From Volutella citrinella (Eukaryota; Ascomycota; Sordariomycetes; Hypocreales; Nectriaceae): a stretch of 64,000 nucleotides of DNA. Where the stretch lies: the NCBI GenBank assembly GCA_034401135.1, contig JAWZSP010000007.1, forward strand, positions 1,302,001 through 1,366,000, given 5' to 3'. Of this stretch, positions 13,961-25,593 are shown in pieces (position 1 is the first letter of the stretch; every line of letters starts with the position of its first letter). The notes beneath the pieces are model-generated. The model saw only the letters and a program-made list of their open reading frames with translations. It did no database searches and was not told where the DNA came from. The position numbers and the translations under genes are program-made.

Positions 13961-16900
13961 CTGCCGGCAGCTACTGGAATTATTAATAGTGGTGCCCGCA
14001 GAAATAGTCTGACCTGGCTGCAGATCGTCGAGTTCGAGAACAAGACGCCAGGGCCGCGCCGATTCGAACGGACTTGACACCGTCGCATCGGCCCCAGACT
14101 AACCTGGGCCCCATTGGACCTTGACGTAATTACCAGAATCCAGCAGCCCAAGAGGTTTAGCATATGGTGATCGCGCAGTCGCATCAAAATCAGCCTTACG
14201 GTACGGCTTGGCCCCGACCACTTGAGGCTTGAGCAGAAGGATTGGCAAGCTTGCCGCTCGTCAAACAACGACAGCAACCCGCCCCGGGGGCCATCATCAT
14301 TCATCAATCGGGGGGGCGTGGACGATCCTGGGCCAAGGGCCAGTGGGCCATGGCTTCCCCCTGTCAGAAGTCAATCTCGCGCCCTGAAGCGAGATAATAT
14401 GGCGGCCGTTTGAACTAGCCCTCAAGGCCCCGGCTGTGCAACCAAGGCTAAATTCCCGCGTTCATTCGAATGAACGTACTCGATCGTGGATTGATAGATG
14501 ATTGATTCGATGAACTACTGAGATCCGAGGGGGGGACGGCACGGGCAAGGCAGGGCCTAGCAGGACAAAGGAGGACGGACCCGCGACCAAACACAGAGAC
14601 AGAGAGTACCCGGAAAGACGTGCCCTAGCCACGAATTTCGTCCTCTCTTCCCCACCCCTCGAAGCGTTCCCAGCCTGGCCCACCAGGTTCTTGTCGAACA
14701 GGGCCTTCGGTGATGAGCAGTAGTAGCCCGGAGCCGGTATTGCAGAGGGGCCCGTGAGCGGCTTGGCCCTTCAAGCCACCCCGGGAGCCGTCGAGTCAGC
14801 CCCTAGCACAATCTGGAGGGCACGGCCGCCACCTGGAGGCGCACGGGAAGGAACACGATGGCAGTAGATGGTTGCCCTGGGCTGGGTGGTGAGTCTCCAG
14901 ACGGCGGCGACTCTTACGCATGGTTTTGTGACGGTTCCCCATACGATGCAGCCTCGATTCCCCGCCCTCCGGTACTTTGCCGGATCTGTCTCTCGCACCG
15001 AGAGAAGCTCGCCATCCGTTGTTGTAATTAGAACCTCTGTGCCGTTGAGATGCTTCGGGGCCAAAAGAGGAACAGGAACCAAATGCCCACGACATCGCAG
15101 CATTGGGGGCCATGGCCTGTCCATCTCCCCATTCACGCTTCTGGGGGCCTTGGCCCCCGCGTGTTTTCCCGTCTTCATGTTTCACGTCTTGAGCCGATTG
15201 CCTCTCATGGCGTCGCTTGGTCGTTCGTGTTGCGCATGCCCCGGACGACTATCTATGTTTGCACCTTGGCCCATCCGGGGCCGACGAATGAAGAGGCCCG
15301 GCTTTGTTGGACACAATCTAAGATGCTGCCGATGAAACACTCTCACGGAGAGATGGAGCCCCTTTCGCCCCCAGGTTCCCTGGCCGTGGGAATGATGATG
15401 CCATCCGTTGTATTCCATACCGCTGATACAGTACCTGTCCATCGCTTTGGCACGGGTCCTCGCACGCCGCCTTGCCTTACCAAGTGTGGGAATAGGGCAG
15501 ACGATGGCCTATGGATGCCATTTCCATACCCCCTACTTCCAACCCCGCTGGAGTGTCCTGAGTGTTTTCTTTGCCGCAGCCTGCATATGTGCCCATAGTG
15601 ACAGCATGCCATGGCCGAGTCCCCCACCGCAACCAACACTCCTTACTATTCCTAGTGCCAGGATACGATGTGGATTGCCGCTGCTGCCTGCCTTGTCTGT
15701 CTCAGAATATGTAGCCTTCTGGCCAACGACCAGACTGTCGGGTTCACCAAGGCGCCTACCGTGATGTGTTCTTGTTGCAAAAGTTCGTTGGCTCGCTTAG
15801 GGGGCGTGCTGTCCGGCGCTGCTCTCGCAAGGATACTCCCTCCTGAACGCTCATCAAAGCACCGCCCGCCTCCCAGTGTACAGCCCGTACAGAGTACATA
15901 CCACCAACAACGCTCTTGACAATCCACTTGTTGTAGCGTGACAAACTGTTCTGGTGGCTCACGGCTGCGGCTTCTCGATGGCACCCTGCAATCGTTGTGA
16001 GCGGGCACAACAAGCTGCTGACGAAAATCCTTCACTCTCCACTCATTGCCTCTCTGGGCGCGGCTTCGTCAGGTTCCGGGATCAATCATCGCCATGGCAT
16101 GTCCTGTTTCAACAAGCCTTGCCGGATCTAAGGCGGTACCGCCGAGGTACACAGGCACACCACCCTACCTCCTCCTCTGAAGCTTCGTTTCGGGTGGTGC
16201 CCACCATATCAAGTTTGAATGGGCTTGCGCCTTGCCGATCTGCGAGCCACGGCGAGAAAACACCTCATCAGGACACCAAACCTCGCGGCCGTAGACTCGT
16301 ATCAAGGTTGGCTTGTGCTTCACTGCGGGCCACGGCGCGATCCTTCTACTTTGCGGACCAACAGACGCCTTCTGTCTTGTCTACCAACTGCGTATTCTGT
16401 AACAAGGCAGCTTTTGGTCTCGTTAGTTTGGTCACTGCAGAGAAATGTGCCTTATTTGGAAGACATCAGTTGTGACTAAACCCCCCTTTGTTTGGCTGGC
16501 GCTTAACGCCTGGTTGTCGCTTGCTCTCGCTGTCTGTTGGCTGTGCTTCGCTGGCCGCGCCGGCCTGAGCTAGGTCACTGGCGTTGCGACCGCCGCCAAT
16601 ACCAAACCAGACTGCGACATCCCAGTCCATTTTGGTCTCGAGATGTAGCTCTACTCCCCGTTGCCTAGAATCTCGGCAATTCCCTTTCGTCCAGCATGAA
16701 GTTGATCGTCTGCGTTGGATTGGGTATCTCCAGTATCAAGTTGATAAAAGCGGTGTAGTAGCAGGAGCAAATGCAACAAGCCGTGGCCTTTCATACCGTC
16801 GTCACCGTCTTGCTGTTCAAGCTGCATCTCACCTTGTTGCGGTAGCCCCTCAGACTAGGTCGCTCTGAACATCTGTGCAGTACCCGTCATGTGCCAGCCC

Positions 16901-17855
16901 ATGCCAGTCCACCTGCGCCTGTTGGTTTCGATGGTTCTAGAAAGGGAAACAAAACTCGTGTGATAAGCCTCAGTGGTGAAGTCTACTGCCGTATTGCTGT
17001 TGATGGGGATGGTGGTGATTCGCACAACTGTCTCTGGGTTTCCCGCACGCCTCACAACCAAGAGATTGCACAGGCCCACAACTCTGCCAGCAAACGAGAT
17101 TCTGCCTATGAAGGAGGCTGAGTCAACTCTGATATATATTAGGGGTGAATGATTTCCCTTCACGGCGTCATTTCCAAGGGCAGGGAAGCCACAACGTTGC
17201 AGGGTAGATAGGCTATGTGAGCCATGCATCTCGGGAAGCGGGATTAAACAAGACTGGAAAGGCGGACCGGGGCGCAGCGCTCGGTCTTGAATGGCATTGC
17301 TGCGAGACAGGCGCATTATCAGTTCGAGGCCCTGGTTTCCAGTGTACTTCGTTGATTGTCTGTTCAGACTCATTCACAAGTTTGCCGTCGTGGGGGAGCG
17401 ATGGGATAATTGAGAGCGAGGCCATCTCAACAAAATTACGGTCGGCTTCTGCTCACAACTCATAGTCTGTTTACAAGTGGTATTCTTTTCTTTCCAACCA
17501 ATTCGACCCGATTGAATAATAACACTGATCTCGTCAGCAAAACATCATAACCCAAACCATACCCATCTACGAGCGCGACGCGCCTCGCTGACTGCCGTTG
17601 GGTCATAATACATATAGGTACCGGAACAAAATCCAAAATAAACATGCGGTGCCATTGACCAGAGGGCCGGTGGCTCATAAAGCTTGTGTCGTCAACCATT
17701 GGGCAAAACCCCTCTTCGTCAGCTGTGGCACGTAAACCAAGACTGCCCAAGGCGTTGCGTGATGCGCCCATCGAGATATGGGTTACATCAGCCCACATCC
17801 CCGGAAAGGCTGCTCTCGAGTCCATCGCCTCGCGTATCTAACTGTCAGGCCCGTC
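7688..17855. other. 10.2-kb gene-free stretch upstream of the Myb-like regulator
   Basis: No frame here shows a recognisable protein or a plausible spliced gene. The open frames are short, proline- or arginine-rich and overlap on both strands, as expected by chance in GC-rich DNA. The stretch contains a 65-bp CTGT microsatellite (13896-13960) and several G or C homopolymer runs, such as the G run near 11459. The part next to 7687 must include the promoter and 5' leader of the regulator. Long leader exons or non-coding RNAs could lie further upstream. Confidence 0.55.
13896..13960. repeat. CTGT tetranucleotide microsatellite, about 16 copies
   Basis: An uninterrupted run of CTGT units covers 65 bp. 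On the opposite strand it reads as ACAG. It creates artificial open frames of repeated Gln-Thr-Asp-Arg or Ser-Val-Cys-Leu units, which should not be taken as proteins. There are no spacers, so it is not a CRISPR array. Copy number is likely to vary between strains. Confidence 0.97.
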
Positions 17856-20239
17856 CTAGGCTCCTTCCAGAGGAGGCACGAAGCTGTAGTTGAAATCCAG
17901 GAGCCCGTCCAGCATCCAGTGCTGAGCATCGAAGAAATCATAGTTGTTTTCGCCGTAATTCAGACCCATCATGCTGTTAGGGGCTGATGGTGTGGCAGAG
18001 ATTGCTGTGGCATTTGGTGTCAGGGCACCGTTTGTGGTGAGCATATTGGCTCCCGGCATGGCGTGCGAGGGCATCAGAGTACTATCCAGATGCGTAGATG
18101 ACGCTGAGGATTCATTAGCAGAATCGGGGTTGGTTGGGTGCTTCGCTATACCTAAACATGTTAGCATTGTCGAGAGAAGGATTGATGAAGGGCTTGGCAT
18201 GACGCGACATGCCTTGACGGGAAAGGTCTGGCATACCGTCCAGTGAACCTCGACCCATTGCCTGATACTCTTCCCTCCATCTCCAGACTGAATCGAACAC
18301 CAGACTCATACTGTGCCGGCAGCGGACCTTCAATTGAAGGGTGTCGTCCATCTGGATGGGGCTATCATCAGTGGTGTTGTTGAATGCTTGCATGTTGTTA
18401 TCCAGCCGAGCACCATTCCACATCTGCACCATTAGCTCGGCGAGTCGCCATTGCAAATCGTTATTCACCACACTGGTTCCGCGAATGGCGCGAATCGTTT
18501 GGTGGAAGAGAGTCCGGCCTCTTTGGAAGTCGATGGTCTTGGCGAAGAAGGATCGCATGAGCTTCAGAAGGGTAAAACCGGCAGCAATCATCATCTGCTG
18601 GATGTAGTTGCTGGCGTAAAGAAGAATGGTCCCAACAAGATTATCGCCGGGACTGGTCACCTTGTCGATCTCCAACACCTCGTCCAGGAATATGGTAGCC
18701 GCTCGCCACAAGCCCATCAAGTCGTCCATGTAACCTGGTGTCTTGCTCGAGTCAAAAAAGCCGGCCAGACGCATGTGAAGAGCAGCGGCTCGGAGATGCA
18801 GGCTGATGATGGGGCCAAGTTCTCTTGACATGATGGAGGCATGCAATTCTCCGTAATCTCTGCGATAGACTCTCATCAACATGGCCCGGTGCTCATCACC
18901 TGCCACTCCCCTTGGATCGCTGGCGTTGCTGTACATTTCCTTGGAAACTTTGTCGCAGAATCGCTCGATTTGCAACCTTGCCTCGAGTTCGGGAGAAAGT
19001 TGATATGCGCCATCACTTCCTGGCCTTCGCGCCAAGGTCCAGTCGTAAAGCGTAGAGGCTGGTTGGCCATAACCCGTCCCAATTGACTGCGCTACGATGT
19101 TGCAGACAGCCCACGTCGTCACACGATCGGCCAGCTGGTCCTTGTCCAGTTCGACCGAAACTCGAGAGAAATCCTGGATGTTGTTCGGCCGGTGTAGGCC
19201 TATTCCGGTTGCCGTCTTCATCATGACGCCACAGAGGATATGCGTCGGGTCGGACGAGGTCGTGCTAGTCGGCAAAGGCCATGTACAAAGCAGACACATG
19301 GCCTGGACAACATGGTACTTGCTGGGTACCTCTCCAATTGTTGACCACAGGAGGCGAGTCAGAGGCCCTGAAAGGTTGTTCAAAAGATCGGGGCAGTTTG
19401 GGGGGTTAAAACGTCGCGCAGCAACCGATATAACGGACCAGAAGAGGAGGGGGTCTTGTTGATAGTATTGATCGGGAGCTTGGTGGGGATTGAGGAAGGG
19501 TAGGAAGGGGTGGTAGCCAGCAAAGAACTCGTTGAAGAGGCTATTGACCTGCTCTTCTGTCAACTGGACATTCTCCAGTTCGTGTGTGTATCGTGGTAGA
19601 TTATAATTGCCTCCGCGCTTGAGGTGGAGGAGTGATGAGACGGCCTCATCGGACCCCATCAAGGAGGGGTTGCGGGTGTGAGAGTGGGAGTGGGAATAGA
19701 TCGGGTTGCTCTGGGCTAGGGGGGAGTTGGTGTCGTCGTCGTCATCAGGAACAAAGCCCTGCGCCTTGGCATTGGCGATGTTACGGCGTAAACGTTCAAT
19801 CTCCTTCTCCATCTCGGCGTGTTTGGAACGCTTGCCGATGCGCTTGAAGTTTGACTCGATCTTACATTCGAGTTTGAGCCGGTTGCAGCGAGAACAACTT
19901 TGGAAGGGATCCTGGACTACATCGCAGCGAAGCTATTGCCATTGGCAAGGATCATCAGTAAAAAGCCCAGCATACATAGACGTTGGTAGACCAATTTGTG
20001 TGGTACTGACTCACCTTTTGCTGTCGGCATTCGTTACAGGCGCGCTTAACCCCGGGCTGTCGCTTCTTCTCATGATCACCATGGTCATCGTCCAGATTGC
20101 TGCCCGGGCTGCTTTCAATGCCCGCCATGCTGCCTCTCTTGCGCTTTGGTGCGCCGTTGTGGCCATGGCGGGAGTTCATGGGGCTTGTTGGGCTCATTGA
20201 GGCCGCCCCACTCGCGGCCATGATGTTGGAGCCGTCCAT
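17856..20239 (-). CDS. Zn2Cys6 transcription factor, Leu3/War1-like
   Basis: Three exons (20015-20239, 18237-19932, 17856-18151) give 738 residues; the introns are 82 and 85 nt. The zinc cluster is Cys68-X2-Cys71-X6-Cys78-X9-Cys88-X2-Cys91-X6-Cys98 and is split by the first intron. The KRACNECRQQK start and the longer X9 loop, followed by a basic linker (FKRIGKRSKHAEME) and a short coiled coil, resemble the Leu3/War1 branch of fungal Zn2Cys6 proteins. The middle (about residues 160-600) has the features of the fungal-specific regulatory domain (LFNEFFAGYHPFLPFLNP, then helical repeats). The C-terminus is acidic and aromatic, which suits an activation domain. Leu3 controls branched-chain amino-acid genes and War1 weak-acid responses in yeasts; which applies here cannot be read from sequence. 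The start is the first ATG upstream of the cluster, and a CACGTG box lies about 600 bp upstream. Confidence 0.88.
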
Positions 20240-20823
20240 GCAACTGCGGCTGCCGCTGTGAAGAGGCGAGACAACAGTTCAGGCGGGGGAGACGTCGTCG
20301 ACGGCGCGACGGGAGCGACTCAGCGGGTGTTGGCTGCGGACGCGGGACGCCGGTCGGGGTCGTTCAAGCTGGGCCGCTCGAGGCCGGAGTGCGGAGGCGA
20401 AACTCGGGCAGGCGAGACGACTCGAGTTCGTGACGGCACAGAGTGAGTCGGCGCGCCGGGTGCGGACTGTGATGCGGCGCAAGTGGTGCGATGGGGTCGG
20501 ACGGAGCGAGCGGACTAGAGCCAATACTATGCGGGGTGCTGTGTCGAGTTGGACAGGAGGAGAGAGCGACTGCGATGCTCGTCGAAAAGTTGACAGAGGT
20601 GAAGGAAAGACTGCTTTTCACACCTGTCGCCTGCAAAAAAGGCGCCTGCAACCCCGTCGTCAAATTGACTGGCCGGGTCCGGGCAAGGCGAGGCGACGCT
20701 ACTCTGCGTTTCCCAGCCTGCCTTGGAAGGATTGGACGACTCCAGGTGACTGGGGCGGGGTTGCCCAACTGGGTGAAAAAAAATTGTGGGCAGGAGCGTT
20801 CGCGGCTTGCATTGCGTCCTGTG

Positions 20824-20874
20824 ATTGGGCGAGCGGTGGTCCAGCATCACGTGGGGGCCCTTGATGCAGCCAAT
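20824..20874. promoter_or_regulatory. cluster of inverted CCAAT, CACGTG and CCAAT boxes
   Basis: ATTGG at 20824, CACGTG at 20848 and CCAAT at 20870 lie within 51 bp, about 600 bp upstream of the regulator start at 20239. CCAAT is bound by the HAP/CBC complex and CACGTG by bHLH proteins in fungi. That these copies work is inferred only from their close packing. Confidence 0.35.
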
Positions 20875-22640
20875 GGGAGGCTGGTCACCATCTGGTGGAG
20901 GAGTCACAACATGAGCAAGTAGCCAAGGAAGGAAGTCCTGCCTGTGTAGACAAGGGCCCTTCCTCGAAATGGGTAGGTTTACCAATGCAATTCCTACCGA
21001 GTAGCAGCAATGGTACTTTTACTGCAGGGCAGTGAAAGATTGGACAAACTTGAAGAACGGAGCACTGGGGATTCGCCGTCTCAACTAGCAGTGATCACCG
21101 CCCGGCCTTGAAGTTTGAACACTGTCCTGGTGCTCAACTTGCCATACCGAAATGCATCCTGCTGACTCTCAGACCTCGTTGCAACCGCAAGGCCAGCCAT
21201 CTACAGAGCGGAACAAATCAACGCCTTGATGTGGTGGCTCCGTGTCCAGGGATGGCGCAGTGAGATGCATGTCCTACGCAGCCCAGTGCACACGAGAGCT
21301 CCGCACACCCCACCAAGGCGGCCACCAGCCAAGCTCCCACGTATCAGTGATCACCAATCGACAGACTGAGACAAAGCGGGCATCTATCTCATCCAATTGC
21401 TTCTTCCAGCGGCTGGCGCTGCAACGTCCGGCTCCACACCGGCAAGCTTCAACTACCGCCCGGTGCAGCCATCAGCTCAAGTCTACGTGCCTATCTTATC
21501 ACAGGCGGCAAGGTCGATTCCATCATGAGCATAGACCAGTTGTGCTCCTCCCATGTGTATGTGTAACGTTTTGACGTTGCTCCACAAACGCTAGGACTCC
21601 CTTGAGTCTGTGGTGGGCTGCTTAAACTCACAGGGTTGCTCCCATTGCTGGTTTTTCGCTTGAGCGCTCTCTCCCGCAGATCACCGCTTACCTCCATCAG
21701 GACGATTTCTTGCAGACATGCCCGAGACCAAGACGCCCCGGCCTTCTGTAGCGAGGCATCTAAAGCCCGCACCGGCGTCGAAGAGCCATGTGCATTCTCC
21801 ACATCTCAAATCCGAGGTGGACATCACGCTCCCAGGGTCTGTGCCAGAGCAAGGTACCACTTCTCCAACCATAAAATCCTGGTCCGTCTACATCACTAAT
21901 TCTGATAGAAAAACTTCAGATCCGGACCATAGATACGCCGCAGCCGTTTCTTGATCCTACAAAACTCGATAGGATGCAATGAGCCCTCCAGCAACAAATG
22001 CGGTCGGCATCCCGAATGCTCAATTGAAGGCCAATTCAGATGCAGCAACTGGGTCCGGCGCATTGAACTCGCCATGTGGTCCTCCTTCCAGCTCCGAAAC
22101 ACACGAAAATTCTCAAAAAGGAAAAAAACCAACGTCGTTGTTCTACGCATGGTCTTTGCTAGTGTGGGAGGCATCAAAGGCCAGCACCTTGTACTAGCAC
22201 ATTATGAGCATGGACTAAGTACATCTTAGCCAGGTTGGCCAGCGCAGATGGAGATGCAAGACCCAATAGCGCACAGAGGCCATGTATCTGAGTCAATAGA
22301 CGGTTACTAATTTATTCGAGATGCCACATCGTCAATGCCCATGCCATAACAGACCCGTGCCGCTGTTACGGTTTTTGCTGAGTCCGATTGGCTACAAAGG
22401 CGTGATTACCCGGCAATATCAACCAACTCCGCCGCTCCCCACTCTGCGATGGGGGGGTTGAACTCCCGATGAATCTGCCGAGGCTGGTGAACACCCATGA
22501 TTAGTTGATCGAAGCCTCTAGGCTCTCGCCCAGCTCCCCAGATTGCGGGGTACAGCCGACAAGGGGGCCGCATCGACTGCACATTGGAGAGAGGCCAACC
22601 AACGATGGAGCCAACTTGGATGCGGAGTTTGTTAGGGTGT

Positions 22641-22648
22641 TATATAAG
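22641..22648 (+). promoter_or_regulatory. TATA box of the aldehyde dehydrogenase gene
   Basis: TATATAAG lies 87 bp before the ATG at 22735 and is followed by a pyrimidine-rich leader, a normal position for a fungal TATA element. Strong TATA boxes tend to mark inducible genes, which would suit a catabolic dehydrogenase. Confidence 0.55.
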
Positions 22649-22734
22649 GGTCGGGCCAGTCACCAAAAGGGGCCGCGCGTTATCTGATCTGTGTTGTCTC
22701 ATCTGTTAATTACATCCTTCAAGAGTCGTCCCTC

Positions 22735-24252
22735 ATGTCGCCTCACAGTCTCAAAGACGGGCAGCCCAGCGCCCAACCCGGCTATGCTGTCCCTATGGTC
22801 ATCAACGGGGAAGAGTACCTATCGGACCAAAAGTTCGATGTCATCTCGCCTGCATCAGGCGAGCTGCTGTATCAATGCCATGGCGCTTCTGTTGCCGATG
22901 CCGTCGCCGCAGTCGATGCCGCGGCCGAAGCCCTAAAGAGCTGGCGGAAGACTCCTCCCGCGTACAAGCGCGATATCTTCTTGAAGGCTGCAAGCATAAT
23001 GGAAGAGCGATATCAGGAATTAGCGTCGTATATGCAAGGCGAAACTGGCAGCGATGCAAGCTGGGCGGAGTTCAACTTGAACACGTCCATTGACTTTATC
23101 AAGGACACTGCGGGCCGGATATCCGGCATCGAGGGCACATTTCCGACCATGAGCGACCCAGATACTACTGGAATCGTGGTGAAAGAGCCTTATGGCGTTG
23201 TGCTCTCCATCGCACCATGGTAAGTACCCTTGATAAAAATCGCCGGCGGTTCGTGTTCTGATGGTTGCAGGAACGCCCCCTACATTCTGGGTACCAGGTC
23301 GATCGTGTTCCCTCTGGCAGCCGGCAACACAGTCGTTTTTAAAGCCAGCGAGCTGGCCCCTCGGACCATGGGCTCTATTGTATCCGTTTTCCAGCAAGCT
23401 GGTCTCCCTAATGGAGTCTTGAACCTCATTTTCAACGAACGAGCCGCGGCGGCAGCTGTCACCACTGCTCTGGTCGAACATCAGCACGTCAAAAAGATCA
23501 ACTTTACCGGCAGCACCGAGGTTGGCCGCATTATTGCCAAGCTTGCTGGTCAGCATCTCAAGCCCATCATTCTTGAGCTGGGCGGCAAGGCTCCAGCCAT
23601 TGTGTGGGAGGATGCAGACCTCGATCTAGCTGCACAACAGTGCGCTCTGGGCTCGTTCCTGTTCTCTGGGCAGATTTGCATGGCAACCGAAAGGATATTG
23701 GTACACAAGGCTATTCGCGCCGAGTTCGAGAAGAAACTTTCTGAGAGCATCGAGAATATTTTTTCGTCCAAAAATGCCGCTCCCGTTTTGATTTCTGCCG
23801 CGGCCGTGGCCAAGAACAAGAAACTCGTCGACGACGCAACTTCAAAGGGCGCAACGCTGTCGTACGGAAACCCCAGTCTCCAGGAAGCGAGTCAAACCAG
23901 ACTCAGGCCCATCGTGGTGTCAGAGGTGACGTCGGATATGGATATTTATAAAACAGAGTCGTTTGGGCCGACTGTTTCGATCATTGGGATTGAGACCGAG
24001 GAGGAGGCCATTGAAATTGCAAATGACACTGACTACGGTTTGTCATCGGCGATATTTACATCAGACCTGGCAAGGGGACTTCGTATCGCCCGGGAGATTG
24101 AGACCGGTGCAGTTCATATCAACAGCATGACGGTCAAGGACGGTACTTCTGTGCCTCATGGCGGGGCCAAGTCGAGCGGCTATGGCCGTTTCAATACGGC
24201 CACTGGGTTGAATGAGTGGTTGCGAACGAAGAACATCACATTCAAGCACTGA
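22735..24252 (+). CDS. NAD(P)-dependent aldehyde dehydrogenase
   Basis: Two exons (22735-23219, 23271-24252) flank a 51-nt intron that splits the Trp codon of the conserved PWNAP motif. The product has 488 residues, the usual length of the family. Visible landmarks are the cofactor-loop motif FTGSTEVG (240-247), the general base Glu264 in ELGGKAP and the catalytic Cys298 in FSGQICMATERI; the C-terminal part carries the usual SFGPTVSI and HGGAKSSGYGRF motifs. It oxidises an aldehyde to the acid with NAD(P)+, probably in the cytosol, as no targeting peptide is seen. The N-terminus and overall style resemble salicylaldehyde/vanillin-type dehydrogenases, but the substrate is not settled by sequence. 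It stands alone, with no catabolic partner next to it. Expression is probably inducible, given the TATA box. Confidence 0.95.
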
Positions 24253-24783
24253 ACGCTCTGTCTCCGGTGGAGGTCATGAATTGGTGGTTAGTGTATGGCC
24301 ATGTTCCATGTAAATAGTGTCTCTGAAATTAGCTCGTATGAGACGAATTTTGGACAAACTATGATCTGAAAGATGTTGTCTTAGTTGAATAGTCTATGGT
24401 TTCAGAACGTGTGAAGGGAGGAAGAACGAGTGGGCACGATCACAGCTCTATCTACCTATATCAACAGACAAAAATTATCCCGAAAATAAAAGGACTTGAA
24501 AAAAAACCAAAAAAACCCTCATTAAATGGAATACAATAAGAGAGTTGTAAAAGTGCCTTAACTTCTCATTTTGCCCTCAAATACTGCGCTCTTCATAGTT
24601 CTGCGAGACGTAGGGTAAGATGGCCGATAAGCCGGCTGACATAACCGCGCAGCCACGATAAGGGGAAAATTTACCCGCTAGAGTCGGCGATGAGCGAGCA
24701 GCGCATCCACCACTTGATAGCTTCAACAAACAACATCAAACTTCTACCACGTTCTCACAACAACCCCCCCTACAACCGCCACA
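24253..24783. other. intergenic region before TIM10
   Basis: This holds the 3' end of the aldehyde dehydrogenase transcript and the TIM10 promoter. There are A-rich runs around 24480-24520 and no open frame of note. Nothing else is seen. Confidence 0.5.
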
Positions 24784-25159
24784 ATGTCTTTCCTCGGAAT
24801 GGGACGTGCCCAGCCCACCTCGGAGCAGAAGATTGCTGCCGTCGAGGGCGAGATGCGCATGATGGCCGACACCTACAACCGGTACGTTGCAGCCCGCTCT
24901 ACCACCAAGTCTGGACGACTGGTCCAGCCAGACTGCGCAGAGTCTCACCTTGCTAACATGTTTGCGTCGCAGCCTCCAGCAGTCCTGCCAGAAGAAGTGC
25001 ATCCCCACCGACTACCGCGAGGGCGAGCTCAACAAGGGCGAGTCCGTCTGCATCGATCGCTGCACAGCCAAGTTCCTCGATACGTCGATGAAGGTCAGCG
25101 AGATCATGCAACAGCAGGGTCAGGCCATGGGCAACCAGGGCGGTGGCAGCATGTTTTAG
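24784..25159 (+). CDS. tim10: TIM10, mitochondrial intermembrane-space chaperone
   Basis: Two exons (24784-24881, 24973-25159) with a 91-nt intron encode 94 residues. The twin CX3C motif is complete: Cys38-X3-Cys42, 16 residues, Cys59-X3-Cys63, flanked by helices. This is the signature of small Tim proteins, which are oxidised by Mia40 and escort hydrophobic precursors across the intermembrane space; Tim10 pairs with Tim9. The spacing and the [10 protein letters not shown]...GESVCIDRC context match Tim10 rather than Tim8, 9 or 13. There is no cleavable presequence, as expected. The gene ends tail-to-tail with the STB6-like gene, 434 bp apart. Confidence 0.94.
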
Positions 25160-25593
25160 ATGAATAATACGCATATATTGAGATGGGCCACAAGCAACTC
25201 GTCATCTGTCAACAGGTCGGGACCCGGCCGTTGTGGGCACCGCGCGTGTGAGCATATTTTGGCGGAGCCAACGGGTTGCTGCCAAAAGAAAACACCTTGT
25301 ATGAATAGGGGCTGTGTACGGAACAACGCTTGGGCTCGGGACATGACCCAACCCTTCCGGGCGTCTTCCTCGGAACGGTGGTGAATGTAAAGGGGAAGAC
25401 ATGTACAACTAGTTTTATGTGAATCAACAGCATGGCTGTTATGAAAACAACAATCACCACTGCTGCCCGATGGCCATGGATTGCATACATGGCTGATCTC
25501 CATGGTATAATTGTCTCTGTTCTGAATCTGCAGAATCACAACCCCAACTCCGCGCCATGTAGCCCAATGAAGACGCCTGTTCACGCCTGTGCC
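25160..25593. other. convergent 3' region between TIM10 and the STB6-like gene
   Basis: Short tail-to-tail spacer. The only open frames are antisense to the end of the STB6-like gene or lack any domain. Both 3' UTRs must lie here; nothing else is seen. Confidence 0.5.

Larger units (their letters stand above)
20240..22734. other. intergenic region between divergent regulator and aldehyde dehydrogenase genes
   Basis: This is a shared upstream region for the minus-strand Zn2Cys6 gene and the plus-strand aldehyde dehydrogenase gene. On the regulator side it holds an ATTGG (20824-20828), a CACGTG box (20848-20853) and a CCAAT (20870-20874), all clustered within 50 bp. A TATA box lies at the other end. 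I see no coding potential: the open frames are short and lack any domain. Confidence 0.55.

Noticed and set aside
14059..14071. tRNA-like B box (CCGATTCGAACGG) on the minus strand
   Set aside because: It resembles a T-loop, but I could not fold an acceptor stem or find an A box at the right distance.
13754..14307. open frames with repeated Gln-Thr-Asp-Arg units
   Set aside because: They are the translation of the CTGT microsatellite in several frames, with no sequence on either side that resembles a protein.
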